Origin: Bacteroidota bacterium
Lineage (GTDB): Bacteria > Bacteroidota > Bacteroidia > Bacteroidales > JAADGE01
Assembly (NCBI GenBank): GCA_024277895.1
Contig: JAJRUH010000084.1
Location: 1 to 33,073 of the forward strand
DNA: 33,073 nt
Direction of reading: 5' to 3'
Below are positions 1 through 9,173 of this stretch, piece after piece. The notes beneath the pieces are model-generated. The model did no database searches. It was not told the DNA's origin and saw only the letters and a list, made by a program, of their open reading frames with translations. Each line of letters starts with the position of its first letter. The first letter of the stretch is position 1. A program made the position numbers and the translations under genes.

Positions 1-32
1 GAGCAGCAAAAATTTGGTAGTTTTATCAAAAT

Positions 33-76
33 AAGTGCAAGGGTTTCAATATGTTTCATTCAAAAACCTTGCACTT
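33..76. repeat. Inverted repeat near window start, possible terminator
   Basis: The arms AAGTGCAAGG (33-42) and CCTTGCACTT (67-76) are perfect 10-bp complements separated by 24 nt. Outside a G/A mismatch the pairing continues a few bases into the loop (TTT with AAA). There is no clean T-run after the right arm, so it could be the terminator of a gene to the left of the window or the end of a degraded mobile element. The rest of 1-242 holds no convincing gene. Confidence 0.4.
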
Positions 77-206
77 TATCATAAGAATACAAGCATAAAG
101 TATTGTATCACAATACATTTAGCGTTTTTCAGCAAACCCTGAAAGATATCGAGAAACAAAATTGCTTAATATGTTTTCCGTCATAAAATATTTCAAATAA
201 TTATTC

Positions 207-214
207 TACTTTTG
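207..214 (+). promoter_or_regulatory. Candidate Bacteroidota -7 box
   Basis: TACTTTTG fits the TAnnTTTG consensus recognised by the primary sigma factor of Bacteroidota and lies 28 bp before the start of the acyl-CoA synthetase gene. No TTTG is visible at the usual 17-23 bp upstream, so the -33 half is weak or absent. Chance occurrence in AT-rich DNA is possible. Confidence 0.4.
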
Positions 215-242
215 TTGAAATTCTGAATAAAACTGAAATATA

Positions 243-2300
243 ATGATAAATCAACAATTATTAAATCCGAAAAGCATTGTAGTAGTAGGCGGAAGCGATG
301 ATATTCACAAACCCGGCGGAAAAGTTTTATACAATATCATAAAAGGAAACTATAAAGGAAAATTATACGTTTCAAACCCGAAACAAGATAAAGTTCAAGG
401 AATAAAATCATATAAAAATTTAAACGATTTACCCGAAACAGAACTTGCAATTTTGGCAATAGCCGCAAAATTTTGTGTCGATGCCGTTAAAATATTAGCC
501 GAACAAAAAAACACAAAAGCATTTATAATTCTGTCTGCAGGTTTCAGCGAAACAAACGAAGAAGGTGCAAAAATTGAAAAAGAAATTGTTGAAATCATAA
601 ATAAAAACAACGGAGTTTTAATCGGACCGAACGGAATAGGCGTTCTAACTCCGAATTATCACGGAGTTTTCACCTCTCCCGTTCCGAAATTAGACCCGCA
701 AGGTGTTGATTTTATTTCAGGAAGCGGAGCAACGGCGGTTTTTATAGCCGAGCTCGGAATTCCCGCAGGATTGCGTTTCGCAAGTCTGTATTCCGTAGGA
801 AACAGTGCACAAACAGGCGTAGAGGAAGTTTTGGAATATATGGATTTGACTTATGAGGAAGGTAAAAGTCCGAAAGTAAAACTTCTTTATCTCGAACAAA
901 TTAACAAACCGCAAAAATTGTTAAAACACGCAAGTTCTTTAATCAGAAAAGGATGTAAAATAGCAGCAATTAAAGCAGGAAGTTCTTCTGCCGGAAGCCG
1001 TGCAGCATCATCTCACACAGGTGCTTTGGCAAGTTCTGATGTTGCCGTTGACGCACTGTTTAAAAAAGCCGGAATTGTTCGTTGTTACGGAAGACAAGAG
1101 CTTATAACCGTCGCTTCGGTTTTTATGCACCCCGAACTTAAAGGCAAAAATATTGCAATTATCACTCACGCAGGCGGTCCTGCCGTAATGCTTACCGATG
1201 CTCTTGAAAAAGGCGGACTTAACATACCGCAAATAAAAGGAAAAACAGCCGATGAACTTCTCGAAAAGTTATATCCCGGTTCTTCCGTTGCCAATCCGAT
1301 AGACTTTCTGGCAACCGGCACGGCAGAGCAACTTGCCGACATAATTGATTTTTGTGAAAATAAATTCGATAATACAGACGCAATGGTCGTAATTTTCGGA
1401 ACTCCGGGATTAAGCCGTGTTTTTGATGCTTACGATGTTATCGACAAAAAAATGAAAACCTGCAAAAAGCCGATTTTTCCGGTTCTGCCTTCTTTAAGCG
1501 AAGCAAAAGATGAAATAAATGAATTTATATCGAAAGGAAGGGTATTCTTTCCGGAAGAAGTTTTGCTCGGAAATGCACTTTCAAAAATTTATTTCACACC
1601 GAAACCGCAAAATAAAGAACCCGAATTACCCGAAATAGACAAACAAAAAATCAGAAACATAATTGAGAATGCCGACAACGGTTATCTTTCTCCCGAAAAA
1701 GTTCAAAATCTTTTAGACGCTGCAGGAATTAATCGTGCAAAAGAAATTGTAACTGATAATTTGCAAACGGCTGTTTTAGAAGCTGAAGAAATCGGTTTTC
1801 CTCTGGTGATGAAAGTTGTGGGTCCGATTCATAAATCCGACGTAGGCGGTGTTGTTCTTAATGTTAAAACAAAAGAACAAGTCGAAAAAGAATTTAACAG
1901 AATGATAAAAATTAAAGACACAACCGGAATTTTACTACAACCTATGTTAAGCGGAACGGAGCTTTTTGCCGGAGCAAAATACGAAGACAAATTCGGGCAT
2001 CTTATTTTGGCGGGTATGGGCGGTATTTTTATCGAAGTTTTGAAAGACGTTTCTTCGACACTTTCTCCCGTAAGGAAAAAAGAAGCAACAGAAATGATAA
2101 AATCGTTAAAATCATACAAATTAATAGAAGGTACAAGAGGACAAAAAGGTATAAATCAAGATAAATTTGCGAAAATAATAGTCCGGCTTTCGGCATTGCT
2201 CGAAGCAGCTCCGGAAATTAAAGAATTAGACTTAAATCCCCTTCTCGGAACAGAAAAAGATGTTATTGCCGTTGATGCACGTATAAAAATTGAGAAATAA
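243..2300 (+). CDS. Acetyl/acyl-CoA synthetase (ADP-forming), fused alpha-beta
   Basis: A 685-residue single-chain NDP-forming acyl-CoA synthetase. Enzymes of this family convert acyl-CoA, ADP and phosphate to the acid, CoA and ATP, gaining ATP at the end of fermentation in the cytoplasm. Residues 1-135 are a CoA-binding Rossmann domain (VVVGGSDD near 13-20; GPNGIG at 128-133). Residues about 150-300 are a succinyl-CoA-ligase-like domain with SSHTGAL, where His258 is the expected phosphohistidine. Residues about 465-685 form an ATP-grasp beta domain (MKVVGPIHKSDVGG at 523-536, AGMGGIF at 590-596, ELDLNPLL at 661-668). Many archaeal homologues split alpha and beta into two genes; this is the fused form at normal length. 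It stands alone: the next gene is convergent and 71 bp away. Substrate (acetate, propionate or branched acyl) cannot be read from sequence. Confidence 0.93.
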   Translation: MINQQLLNPKSIVVVGGSDDIHKPGGKVLYNIIKGNYKGKLYVSNPKQDKVQGIKSYKNLNDLPETELAILAIAAKFCVDAVKILAEQKNTKAFIILSAGFSETNEEGAKIEKEIVEIINKNNGVLIGPNGIGVLTPNYHGVFTSPVPKLDPQGVDFISGSGATAVFIAELGIPAGLRFASLYSVGNSAQTGVEEVLEYMDLTYEEGKSPKVKLLYLEQINKPQKLLKHASSLIRKGCKIAAIKAGSSSAGSRAASSHTGALASSDVAVDALFKKAGIVRCYGRQELITVASVFMHPELKGKNIAIITHAGGPAVMLTDALEKGGLNIPQIKGKTADELLEKLYPGSSVANPIDFLATGTAEQLADIIDFCENKFDNTDAMVVIFGTPGLSRVFDAYDVIDKKMKTCKKPIFPVLPSLSEAKDEINEFISKGRVFFPEEVLLGNALSKIYFTPKPQNKEPELPEIDKQKIRNIIENADNGYLSPEKVQNLLDAAGINRAKEIVTDNLQTAVLEAEEIGFPLVMKVVGPIHKSDVGGVVLNVKTKEQVEKEFNRMIKIKDTTGILLQPMLSGTELFAGAKYEDKFGHLILAGMGGIFIEVLKDVSSTLSPVRKKEATEMIKSLKSYKLIEGTRGQKGINQDKFAKIIVRLSALLEAAPEIKELDLNPLLGTEKDVIAVDARIKIEK

Positions 2301-2371
2301 TGTTAAAGGTTAAAAAGAATATCCGAAAAGAAACTTATATAAATTAACTTTATACAGTCTTCAGGATAGCC

Positions 2372-5047
2372 CTAATCTAATTTTTTCCACTGTTTTTTAT
2401 ATGCTCTTTTAAAATACTTAAAGAATTTATTTCCGCCGGTATATTTTACAATGTATGATTTATAATTGCCTTTCGGATCGGCTGCGAAATCTTTTGTTGC
2501 CATATCCGTTGCCAAAACGGTCTGCATTTCTTTTGTATATTGTTTTTTTGTTTGTCTTCGGCTCAATTCTCTCAGTAAATCCAATGCTTTGTCATACTCT
2601 TTGTTGTGATTATAAAAACCTACACAGTAAATTATAAAATCACTGTACGACTTTTGTATAAATTCAAATAAAGGTATATGTTTTATACCGTATTCCGAAA
2701 TATTTTGAACTTTGTAATAATCTTCAACAGCCAAATATGTACTGACTGCAGATTTATAATTTTTTCGCTGCAAATAATCATTGACCTTTTCAATATCTTT
2801 TAAATATTTTACTGCAGGATAAATGTAATCCTTTTTTGTTATCGCTTTTTTTGTATCAATTTCACATTGTGCATATTTTTTTGCCAAATTTAATGCTTTG
2901 TTAAATTGATTATCTGCTTCAATATATTTACCTGTATTTACTGATTCATATGCTTCGACAACAATTTTATCATAAGCATTTTGAGCATTAATACACTCTC
3001 GTTTAAAAATTAACTTCTTTAAATCTGTTCTTGCCTGATACACTTTCGGATTATTTTCAACACTGTATTTTTCCGAAATTATTTTTGCCTTATTATATAA
3101 TTGCCGTGCATTTTGCAAATCGTTGACTTTAACTTTACTTCTTCCGTTTGCAATAATATCAAGAACAAGATTCTCGGCAGCATTATTTACATATGTATTT
3201 AACTTTAAATTTTTTCTGATATCGAATTCAGATTGAATCGTTGTTGCTCTGTCATATTTATCCAAAGCCTCCTGATATCTGCCTTTTGATGCAAAAGTTT
3301 TACCGTCGGATATAACACTGTTATAAATTGCTTGTTTTATATCTAAAAATAAACGATCTTCTTTTGTGTTTTGTTTTAAATCATATTTTTTACGATATGC
3401 AATTGCTTTGTCGGCATAACTTTCGGCATCTTCATTATTTCCGGTTCTGAAACTCCTTTCTGCATCAGAAAGATAAGAAAAATAAATTCCGTTTCGTGCT
3501 TTTATATAGCCTTTTGCCAAAGCATTTGTACAATTTATTTGTTGATATCCGTTACAAATTCGTGCCGCATTATCGTAATTGTTAATTGCCTGAGTATATT
3601 TCTTATTATAAGCTAACTTATTACCTCTTGCGATATATCGTTGATATAATGTTGAAATTCTTTGAGTTATATCTGTTTGATTAGTAATAAAATCTCTGTT
3701 CCGGTTTGCAAAAGTAATTGCATCGTTAATAACTTTTTCAGCTTCCTGCAAATTATTATTTCTGAAATTAATATCAACCGTATTTATTATCAAATGATAT
3801 TTACCGTTAATTGCCCGAGCTAATTCAACATCCATATTTTGTCTGCATCGAACTTCCGGAAAATCTCTGCAAATTTGAGCTGCTTTTGTTAATGTTCCGA
3901 TAGCATCATCATATCTTCCGTTATTATTCATATCAGAAGCATTAAGTAAAAAATCACTGTAAATTCCGCGAGCCAATTCAACAGTTTGCATTTTAGTTTC
4001 CGTATCCGGATTCATTCCTCTGATCTGAAACAACTTATTAATGGCTTTATCAACATAACCCGAATTGTAATACAAACGAGCTAATTGAAAGTGAGCAGGT
4101 GCATAATTCGGATTTACTTCGATTGATTTATTAAAATAAAAATCTGACTGTCCCGGATTATGTCTTGCCAACATTTCAATACCTCTTTCGTAATATATTT
4201 GGTCAAAACTGTTAATGAGGTCATTACACACATCTTTTAAAACTTGTGCTTTATTTAAAATTTGATTTAATTTATTCTTCAAACCTGCCGGATCGTATGT
4301 ATTAAGAGGCAAAAATCTGTAAAAATCTTTTTGTTTTACAGTATTTACATATACCTCGGCACTGTTTGCAGTATCTCTGAAACGATAAAGTTCGTTCAAA
4401 TTTTCAAGATGGCTCAAATAATCTCTGTTTGAGTTGATATTATTCAATCGACGTAATCTGTTTCGAGCATTTGAACTTTCATTATAATAATTATCGATCT
4501 TAATTACTTGTGCATCAAATTCTCTTTTATTTTCTGAAGTATAATCAAAAACCTTATTTAGTAATTTTATTTTATAATTATCGGTATTTATAGTATCAGT
4601 AACTGTCATATGTACTAATTCTACATTATTTTCGGTAACGTTTATATCATTAAATGTATAATTTTCTATGACATTATTGCCGTTTAGCCATTGCAGGTTA
4701 AAAGATATTTTCTTCGGGATTAGTGTTTTTCCCACATCAAATTCGCGATACATATTATCACCGGTAATACGAATATTACTTATGCTTACAATAAATTCCA
4801 AACGATTGCTGCGTTTTAAAATTTGTCGATGTTGTTTAAATGAAAAAGTCAAACTGACATTTGCAATCGGTTTCGAATATCCTCGGGCTATTTTTCTGAA
4901 AATTTGATTTTTTATATTTGATTGTCCCTGATCATATCTTATAAGAAAAGTTAAAACATTTGCTTTATTAAAAATAATCTGGCTTTGAGCATTGATTTCC
5001 GGAGAAAAAATCAACATAAAAATAAGAGAAAAGTAAAGTTTTTTCAT
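2372..5047 (-). CDS. Secreted TPR-repeat protein, 891 aa
   Basis: The N terminus is a Sec signal peptide (MKKLYFSLIFMLIFSPEINA, cleavage likely before QSQ). Residues about 22-160 look beta-rich and lack repeats. Residues 290-860 are alpha-helical with about ten TPR-like units, the clearest being 'DFYFNKSIEVNPNYAPAHFQ' and later units with the pattern G-x-Y-x-x-A-(x)n-A. The C terminus is strongly basic (YKKQWKKLD). No catalytic motif was seen. A periplasmic or outer-membrane scaffolding role is the natural guess, but no partner can be named. It is transcribed against its left neighbour and divergently from serC, sharing a 130-bp intergenic region. The ATG start is chosen because the signal peptide begins there. 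Confidence 0.8.
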   Translation of the reverse strand: MKKLYFSLIFMLIFSPEINAQSQIIFNKANVLTFLIRYDQGQSNIKNQIFRKIARGYSKPIANVSLTFSFKQHRQILKRSNRLEFIVSISNIRITGDNMYREFDVGKTLIPKKISFNLQWLNGNNVIENYTFNDINVTENNVELVHMTVTDTINTDNYKIKLLNKVFDYTSENKREFDAQVIKIDNYYNESSNARNRLRRLNNINSNRDYLSHLENLNELYRFRDTANSAEVYVNTVKQKDFYRFLPLNTYDPAGLKNKLNQILNKAQVLKDVCNDLINSFDQIYYERGIEMLARHNPGQSDFYFNKSIEVNPNYAPAHFQLARLYYNSGYVDKAINKLFQIRGMNPDTETKMQTVELARGIYSDFLLNASDMNNNGRYDDAIGTLTKAAQICRDFPEVRCRQNMDVELARAINGKYHLIINTVDINFRNNNLQEAEKVINDAITFANRNRDFITNQTDITQRISTLYQRYIARGNKLAYNKKYTQAINNYDNAARICNGYQQINCTNALAKGYIKARNGIYFSYLSDAERSFRTGNNEDAESYADKAIAYRKKYDLKQNTKEDRLFLDIKQAIYNSVISDGKTFASKGRYQEALDKYDRATTIQSEFDIRKNLKLNTYVNNAAENLVLDIIANGRSKVKVNDLQNARQLYNKAKIISEKYSVENNPKVYQARTDLKKLIFKRECINAQNAYDKIVVEAYESVNTGKYIEADNQFNKALNLAKKYAQCEIDTKKAITKKDYIYPAVKYLKDIEKVNDYLQRKNYKSAVSTYLAVEDYYKVQNISEYGIKHIPLFEFIQKSYSDFIIYCVGFYNHNKEYDKALDLLRELSRRQTKKQYTKEMQTVLATDMATKDFAADPKGNYKSYIVKYTGGNKFFKYFKRAYKKQWKKLD

Positions 5048-5126
5048 AAGAATATATTTTCATTAAAAAATATTTTTTATTTATTTTATAAAACATTCAA
5101 AAACAGTTCCGTATTTTGTTAAAATA

Positions 5127-5140
5127 TTGCAAATTTGCAA
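5127..5140. promoter_or_regulatory. Perfect 14-bp palindrome in the serC divergent promoter region
   Basis: TTGCAAATTTGCAA equals its own reverse complement. It lies 37 bp before serC and 79 bp upstream of the divergent TPR gene. Its size and symmetry suit a dimeric regulator such as a winged-helix or LacI-like repressor. No regulator gene is present in the window to pair with it, and AT-rich palindromes can arise by chance. Confidence 0.35.
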
Positions 5141-5177
5141 AAAATCATTTTAATAAAACAAATTAATACAGATAAAA

Positions 5178-6242
5178 ATGAAAAAACATAATTTTTACGC
5201 CGGACCGTCGATTCTCCCTCAATCGGCAATTGACGAAACAATTAGTGCTTTAAAAGATTTTGCGGGAACAGGTATTTCTCTGGCTTCCGTATCTCACCGA
5301 TCAAAAGAATTTGATACCGTAATGAACGATGCAGTTGCAATGTTCAAAGAATTATTGGATATTCCCGAAGGCTACTCTGTTTTATTTCTCGGCGGCGGTG
5401 CAAGCACACAATTTGCTATGATTCCTTTCAATTTAATGAGAAAAAAAGCACTATATGTAAATACAGGAACTTGGGCAACAAAAGCGATTAAAGAAGCAAA
5501 AATGTTCGGAGAGGTTATTGAAATTAAAGAGGAAGATTTTTTTTCAATTCCTAAAGGTTATGATATACCTGAAGATGTTGATTATGTTCACATTACAACC
5601 AATAATACAATTTACGGAACCGAATATCATAAAGATTTAGATATTAATGTTCCTTTGATTGCCGATATGTCTTCTGATATTTTCAGTCGTAAAGTTGATG
5701 TTTCAAAATATGCTTTAATATACGGAGGAGCTCAAAAAAATCTTGCTCCTTCAGGTGTTACATTTGTTATTGTTCGTCATGATGTTCTCGGAAAAGTTGA
5801 ACACAAAATACCCACAATGCTTAATTACCAAACACACATTGACAAAAATTCTATGTTTAACACACCTCCGGTAATTCCTGTTTTCACGGCATTGCAAACA
5901 ATGAAATGGGTTACAGCAAACGGCGGAGTTGAAGGAATGAATAAACGAAATAATGAAAAAGCATCTGCAATGTATAATGAAATAGACAGAAATAAACTGT
6001 TTAAAGGAACGGTTGCAAAAGAAGACAGATCGATTATGAATGCTTGCTTTATTATGAATGACGAATATAAAGACTTAGAAGCCGAATTTCTTGATTTTGC
6101 AACTTCAAAAGGAATGGTAGGAATTAAAGGACACCGTTCGGTAGGCGGTTTCAGAGCTTCGCTGTACAATGCACTTGATATTGAAAGCGTAAATGCTCTT
6201 GTTGACGTAATGAAAGAATTTGAAAGCAAACATCAGCAATAA
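5178..6242 (+). CDS. serC: Phosphoserine aminotransferase
   Basis: SerC, 354 residues, a PLP-dependent class V aminotransferase that converts 3-phosphohydroxypyruvate plus glutamate to phosphoserine plus 2-oxoglutarate, the second step of serine synthesis (and it can serve pyridoxal phosphate synthesis). Visible motifs are the N-terminal [10 protein letters not shown], the phosphate-binding GGGAS (72-76), Asp163 in IADMSSD facing the pyridine nitrogen, and Lys187 in [12 protein letters not shown] as the Schiff-base lysine. Length is normal for the family. It starts at an ATG after an AT-rich leader, and serA follows after 46 bp, so the two are probably co-transcribed. Confidence 0.96.
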   Translation: MKKHNFYAGPSILPQSAIDETISALKDFAGTGISLASVSHRSKEFDTVMNDAVAMFKELLDIPEGYSVLFLGGGASTQFAMIPFNLMRKKALYVNTGTWATKAIKEAKMFGEVIEIKEEDFFSIPKGYDIPEDVDYVHITTNNTIYGTEYHKDLDINVPLIADMSSDIFSRKVDVSKYALIYGGAQKNLAPSGVTFVIVRHDVLGKVEHKIPTMLNYQTHIDKNSMFNTPPVIPVFTALQTMKWVTANGGVEGMNKRNNEKASAMYNEIDRNKLFKGTVAKEDRSIMNACFIMNDEYKDLEAEFLDFATSKGMVGIKGHRSVGGFRASLYNALDIESVNALVDVMKEFESKHQQ

Positions 6243-6288
6243 GTATAAAGGAAAAAGTTAAAAGAATTAATTTTAATAACTAAAAAAG

Positions 6289-7212
6289 ATGAAAATAACG
6301 GTTGCAACAGTAAAACCGTTTGCTCCGGCAGCGGTTCAAAAAATAAAAGAAACGGCAGAAGATTCTGGATACGAATTTGCATTACTCGAAAAATACGAAA
6401 ATCAAAGCGATTTTATCGAAGCGGCAAAAAATACCGATGCACTGATTATAAGAAGCGACAAAGCAACAAAAGAAGTATTGGAAGCCGGCGGCGATCGACT
6501 TAAAATAATAGTAAGAGCCGGTGCAGGATACGATAATATTGATTTAGAAGCAGCAAGCAAAAACGGAATTGTGGTAATGAACACTCCCGGACAAAATTCT
6601 AATGCAGTTGCCGAACTTGCACTCGGATTAATGGTATTTACGGCAAGAGGAAAATATAACGGAAAATCCGGCAGTGAACTTAAAGGCAAAAAACTCGGTA
6701 TTCACGCATACGGACATGTAGGTAAATTAGTTGCAAACATTGCCAAAGGTTTCGGTATGGAAGTTTTTGCCTTTGATGCTTTTGTTCCGAAAGAAATTAT
6801 AGAAGCTGACGGGGTAAAAGCCCTCGATTCCGCCGACGAACTTTATTCAATTTGTCAGTATGTTTCTTTGCATATTCCTGCTAATGAAGATACTAAAGAA
6901 TCGATAGATTATGAACTTTTATCAAAAATGCCCGAAGGTGCAACTTTAATAAATACTGCAAGAAAAGAGGTTATTCACGAAGAAGAAGTACTAAAATTAA
7001 TGGCAGAAAGAGAAGACTTCAAGTATGTGTCGGACATAGCACCGGACAAAAAAGCCGAATTTGAAGAAAAATTTGCCGACAGAGTTTTCTTTACCCCGAA
7101 AAAAATGGGAGCTCAAACTGTTGAAGCAAATCTCAATGCAGCATTGGCTTCCGCAAAGCAAATTATTAATTTCTTCGAAAACGGAGATACTACTTTTCAG
7201 GTAAATAAATAG
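6289..7212 (+). CDS. serA: D-3-phosphoglycerate dehydrogenase, short type III form with active-site Lys
   Basis: A 307-residue D-isomer-specific 2-hydroxyacid dehydrogenase, the first enzyme of serine synthesis. It ends after the catalytic domain, with no ACT domain, so serine feedback through an ACT domain is not expected. Residues about 1-95 and 285-307 form the substrate domain; 96-284 form the NAD domain. Arg225 (NTARKEV) is the conserved catalytic arginine. Two features differ from the textbook family: the dinucleotide loop reads AYGHVG (140-145), AxGxxG rather than GxGxxG, and the usual catalytic His of the TPHIG motif is replaced by Lys (TPKKMGAQT, Lys272 by alignment). From memory, a Lys at this position is described for type III enzymes such as that of Entamoeba, so this is a subtype and probably not an inactive enzyme. 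It lies between serC and the DUF1015 gene. Confidence 0.9.
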   Translation: MKITVATVKPFAPAAVQKIKETAEDSGYEFALLEKYENQSDFIEAAKNTDALIIRSDKATKEVLEAGGDRLKIIVRAGAGYDNIDLEAASKNGIVVMNTPGQNSNAVAELALGLMVFTARGKYNGKSGSELKGKKLGIHAYGHVGKLVANIAKGFGMEVFAFDAFVPKEIIEADGVKALDSADELYSICQYVSLHIPANEDTKESIDYELLSKMPEGATLINTARKEVIHEEEVLKLMAEREDFKYVSDIAPDKKAEFEEKFADRVFFTPKKMGAQTVEANLNAALASAKQIINFFENGDTTFQVNK

Positions 7213-7222
7213 CTTTTAATTC

Positions 7223-7255
7223 ATTCATCCGATGACTTTGAGTCATCGGATGAAT
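7223..7255. terminator. Perfect 15-bp hairpin between serA and DUF1015
   Basis: The arms ATTCATCCGATGACT (7223-7237) and AGTCATCGGATGAAT (7241-7255) pair perfectly around a 3-nt loop, starting 11 bp after the serA stop. No T-run follows, so it may be an mRNA 3' stabiliser, a partial attenuator or a dispersed palindromic repeat rather than a classical intrinsic terminator. The DUF1015 gene starts 38 bp after it. Confidence 0.65.
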
Positions 7256-7292
7256 AGAATCATATTAATAACTCATAAAATAAAAAATAACT

Positions 7293-8543
7293 ATGTCTAT
7301 ATTGAAACCTTTTAAAGGAATACGTCCGCGACCGGATATAGCTGAAAAAGTTGCCGCAAGACCCTACGATGTTTTGAATTCTGCGGAAGCAAGAAAAGAA
7401 GCCGAAGGAAACCCCTACTCTTTTCTTCACATAAACAAGCCGGAAATTGACCTGCCCGAAGATATTGATATTCATTCGGCACCGGTTTACGGAAAAGCCA
7501 AAGAAAATTTTGAACGAATGTTTAAAGAAGGTGTTTTTATTCAAGATGAAAAACCTTGTTATTACATTTATGCACAAACAATGAACGGCAAAATACAATA
7601 TGGTTTGGTTGCCGGAGCATCCGTAGATGACTATGTTAACGGAATTATTAAAAAACACGAACTAACACGCCCCGACAAAGAAGAAGACCGAATGAACCAC
7701 GTAAGAGTTTCAAACATAAATGCAGGTCCCGTATTCTTTGCATACAGAGATAACGAAAAAATAGATAAAATAGTTTCGAAAAAAACTGCTGAAAAACCTG
7801 AATATGATTTCACTTCGGAAGACGGCGTAAGACATCAGATGTGGATTATAAATGAAGATGAAAAAGTTAAAAATATTGAAAAAATATTTGCCGAAGAAGT
7901 TGAGTACATTTATGTTGCTGACGGACATCACAGAACCGCCGCCGCCGCTTTGGTGGGAAAAGAACGCAGAGAGCAAAACCCAAACCACACGGGAAACGAA
8001 GAATATAACTTTTTCCTTTCGGTAAACTTTCCCGAAAGCCAGCTTACGATAATTGATTACAACAGAGTTGTAAAAGACCTGAACGGACTAAGCGAAGAAG
8101 AATTTATCGAAAAACTTAAAGCAAGTTTCGATATTGAAAATATGGGCGAAAAAGAATACAAACCGTCAAAATTGCACGAATTTTCGATGTATTTAGGCGG
8201 AAATTGGTATAAACTTACGGCAAAAGAAGGAACATATAAAGAAGACGACCCCGTCGGCGTTCTTGATGTTACCATTTTAACCGAACAAGTTCTGGCTCCG
8301 CATCTTGACATAAAAGACCTCAGACGAAGCAACAGAATTGAATTTGTAGGAGGAATAAGAGGACTCGGCGAATTGAAAAAACGAGTTGACAGCGGTGAAA
8401 TGAAAGTTGCATTTGCTCTTTATCCCGTTTCTATGAAACAGCTTATGGATATTGCCGACAATGATATGATTATGCCGCCTAAAGTTACTTGGTTTGAGCC
8501 GAAATTAAGAAGCGGGTTAATTGTTCACAGTCTTTTAGATTAA
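7293..8543 (+). CDS. DUF1015 family protein linked to serine synthesis
   Basis: 416 residues with the DUF1015 hallmarks: an N-terminal FKGIRPRPDIAEKVAARPYDV segment (first 27 residues) and the signature YVADGHHRTAAAA (207-219). The enzymatic role is not established to my knowledge. The DGHHR motif (210-214) recalls the DGxHR signature of ParB/Srx-fold proteins, a fold that also includes an archaeal free-serine kinase. This, together with its position directly behind serC-serA, suggests a role in serine or phosphoserine metabolism; that is inference. The first residues match the family's usual N terminus, which supports the chosen ATG. It is the last gene of the cluster. Confidence 0.85.
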   Translation: MSILKPFKGIRPRPDIAEKVAARPYDVLNSAEARKEAEGNPYSFLHINKPEIDLPEDIDIHSAPVYGKAKENFERMFKEGVFIQDEKPCYYIYAQTMNGKIQYGLVAGASVDDYVNGIIKKHELTRPDKEEDRMNHVRVSNINAGPVFFAYRDNEKIDKIVSKKTAEKPEYDFTSEDGVRHQMWIINEDEKVKNIEKIFAEEVEYIYVADGHHRTAAAALVGKERREQNPNHTGNEEYNFFLSVNFPESQLTIIDYNRVVKDLNGLSEEEFIEKLKASFDIENMGEKEYKPSKLHEFSMYLGGNWYKLTAKEGTYKEDDPVGVLDVTILTEQVLAPHLDIKDLRRSNRIEFVGGIRGLGELKKRVDSGEMKVAFALYPVSMKQLMDIADNDMIMPPKVTWFEPKLRSGLIVHSLLD

Positions 8544-8554
8544 TTTTACCGTAT

Positions 8555-8589
8555 AACTTCGGCAAAGTTACGTGAACTTTGCTGAAGTT
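8555..8589 (+). terminator. Terminator-like hairpin after the serine cluster
   Basis: The arms AACTTCGGCAAAGTT (8555-8569) and AACTTTGCTGAAGTT (8575-8589) pair over 15 positions with one G-T wobble and a 5-nt loop, 11 bp after the DUF1015 stop. A T-rich stretch follows (TGTTGATTTTATATTTG). This is a good candidate for the end of the serC-serA-DUF1015 transcript. Confidence 0.65.
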
Positions 8590-8641
8590 TGTTGATTTTA
8601 TATTTGAATTCAGTCTAAAAAGGTTAAATGTCTGAAAAAAA

Positions 8642-8716
8642 CCTGTCAGGGTTTGTTAATTGACTGTAAGTCAACAGTTAAACATTTTAGTGTTTTACAT
8701 ATATAACCCTGACAGG
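8642..8716. repeat. Nested inverted repeats with CCTGTCAGGGTT arms
   Basis: CCTGTCAGGGTT (8642-8653) and AACCCTGACAGG (8705-8716) are perfect 12-bp complements. The 51 nt between them contain two smaller hairpins (TTGACT-GTA-AGTCAA and an AAACA/TGTTT pair). Each outer arm is itself close to palindromic (CCTGTCAGG). This could be a structured 3' UTR, a second terminator or a small dispersed element. The remainder of the 691-bp gene-free stretch 8544-9234 is AT-rich with no convincing gene. Confidence 0.5.
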
Positions 8717-9165
8717 GGTAAATGAATAATTCTTTAATGTATTATAAAACAATCAATTATGATGTTTTTTAATTTTATTTATATCAAAATAATATCATTT
8801 TAACTGTCAATAATTTAGTGTAAGAATAAGATTTTTCGACACATTCTTTTATATAATTATTAAAATTGAAACACATTTTTCACAAATATAAAACTATATT
8901 TTTAATTCATAATAAATGTGAATTATGGTATACATGTAAGTTCGTTTTAAATTGCAGTGTATTAAAAATTTATTTTTTAGATTTTCTGTTATAAGTAATT
9001 AGCAGCAAATAAGCAGATTTGAATTAAATATTTCAGAGGTTTTTTATTTTACCACAATTAGATAGAATGGCTCTATAGAGAATACTTATTTTGTATTTCT
9101 TTAAAGTAACACAGAAAATTTCTAATCATTTTTGAGTAAAAAGGTGATATGTAAAAATAAATAAA

Positions 9166-9173
9166 TAAGTTTG
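9166..9173 (+). promoter_or_regulatory. Candidate -7 box for the surface-protein locus
   Basis: TAAGTTTG fits TAnnTTTG exactly and lies 61 bp before the first gene of the large exported-protein run, at the end of the gene-free stretch. The expected TTTG at about -33 is not well placed (nearest 31 bp upstream). It is the best promoter candidate for the downstream gene run. Confidence 0.4.

Noticed and set aside
1-242. A protein or RNA gene at the window start
   Set aside because: Only a hairpin and a promoter-like box were seen; no open frame of useful length or known RNA fold.
2455-2637. Short plus-strand open frame within the TPR gene
   Set aside because: It is opposite a signal-peptide-bearing 891-residue frame and has no supporting feature.
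5825-6229. 134-codon open frame on the minus strand inside serC
   Set aside because: serC is unmistakable on the plus strand with all catalytic motifs; the opposite frame has no recognisable protein features.
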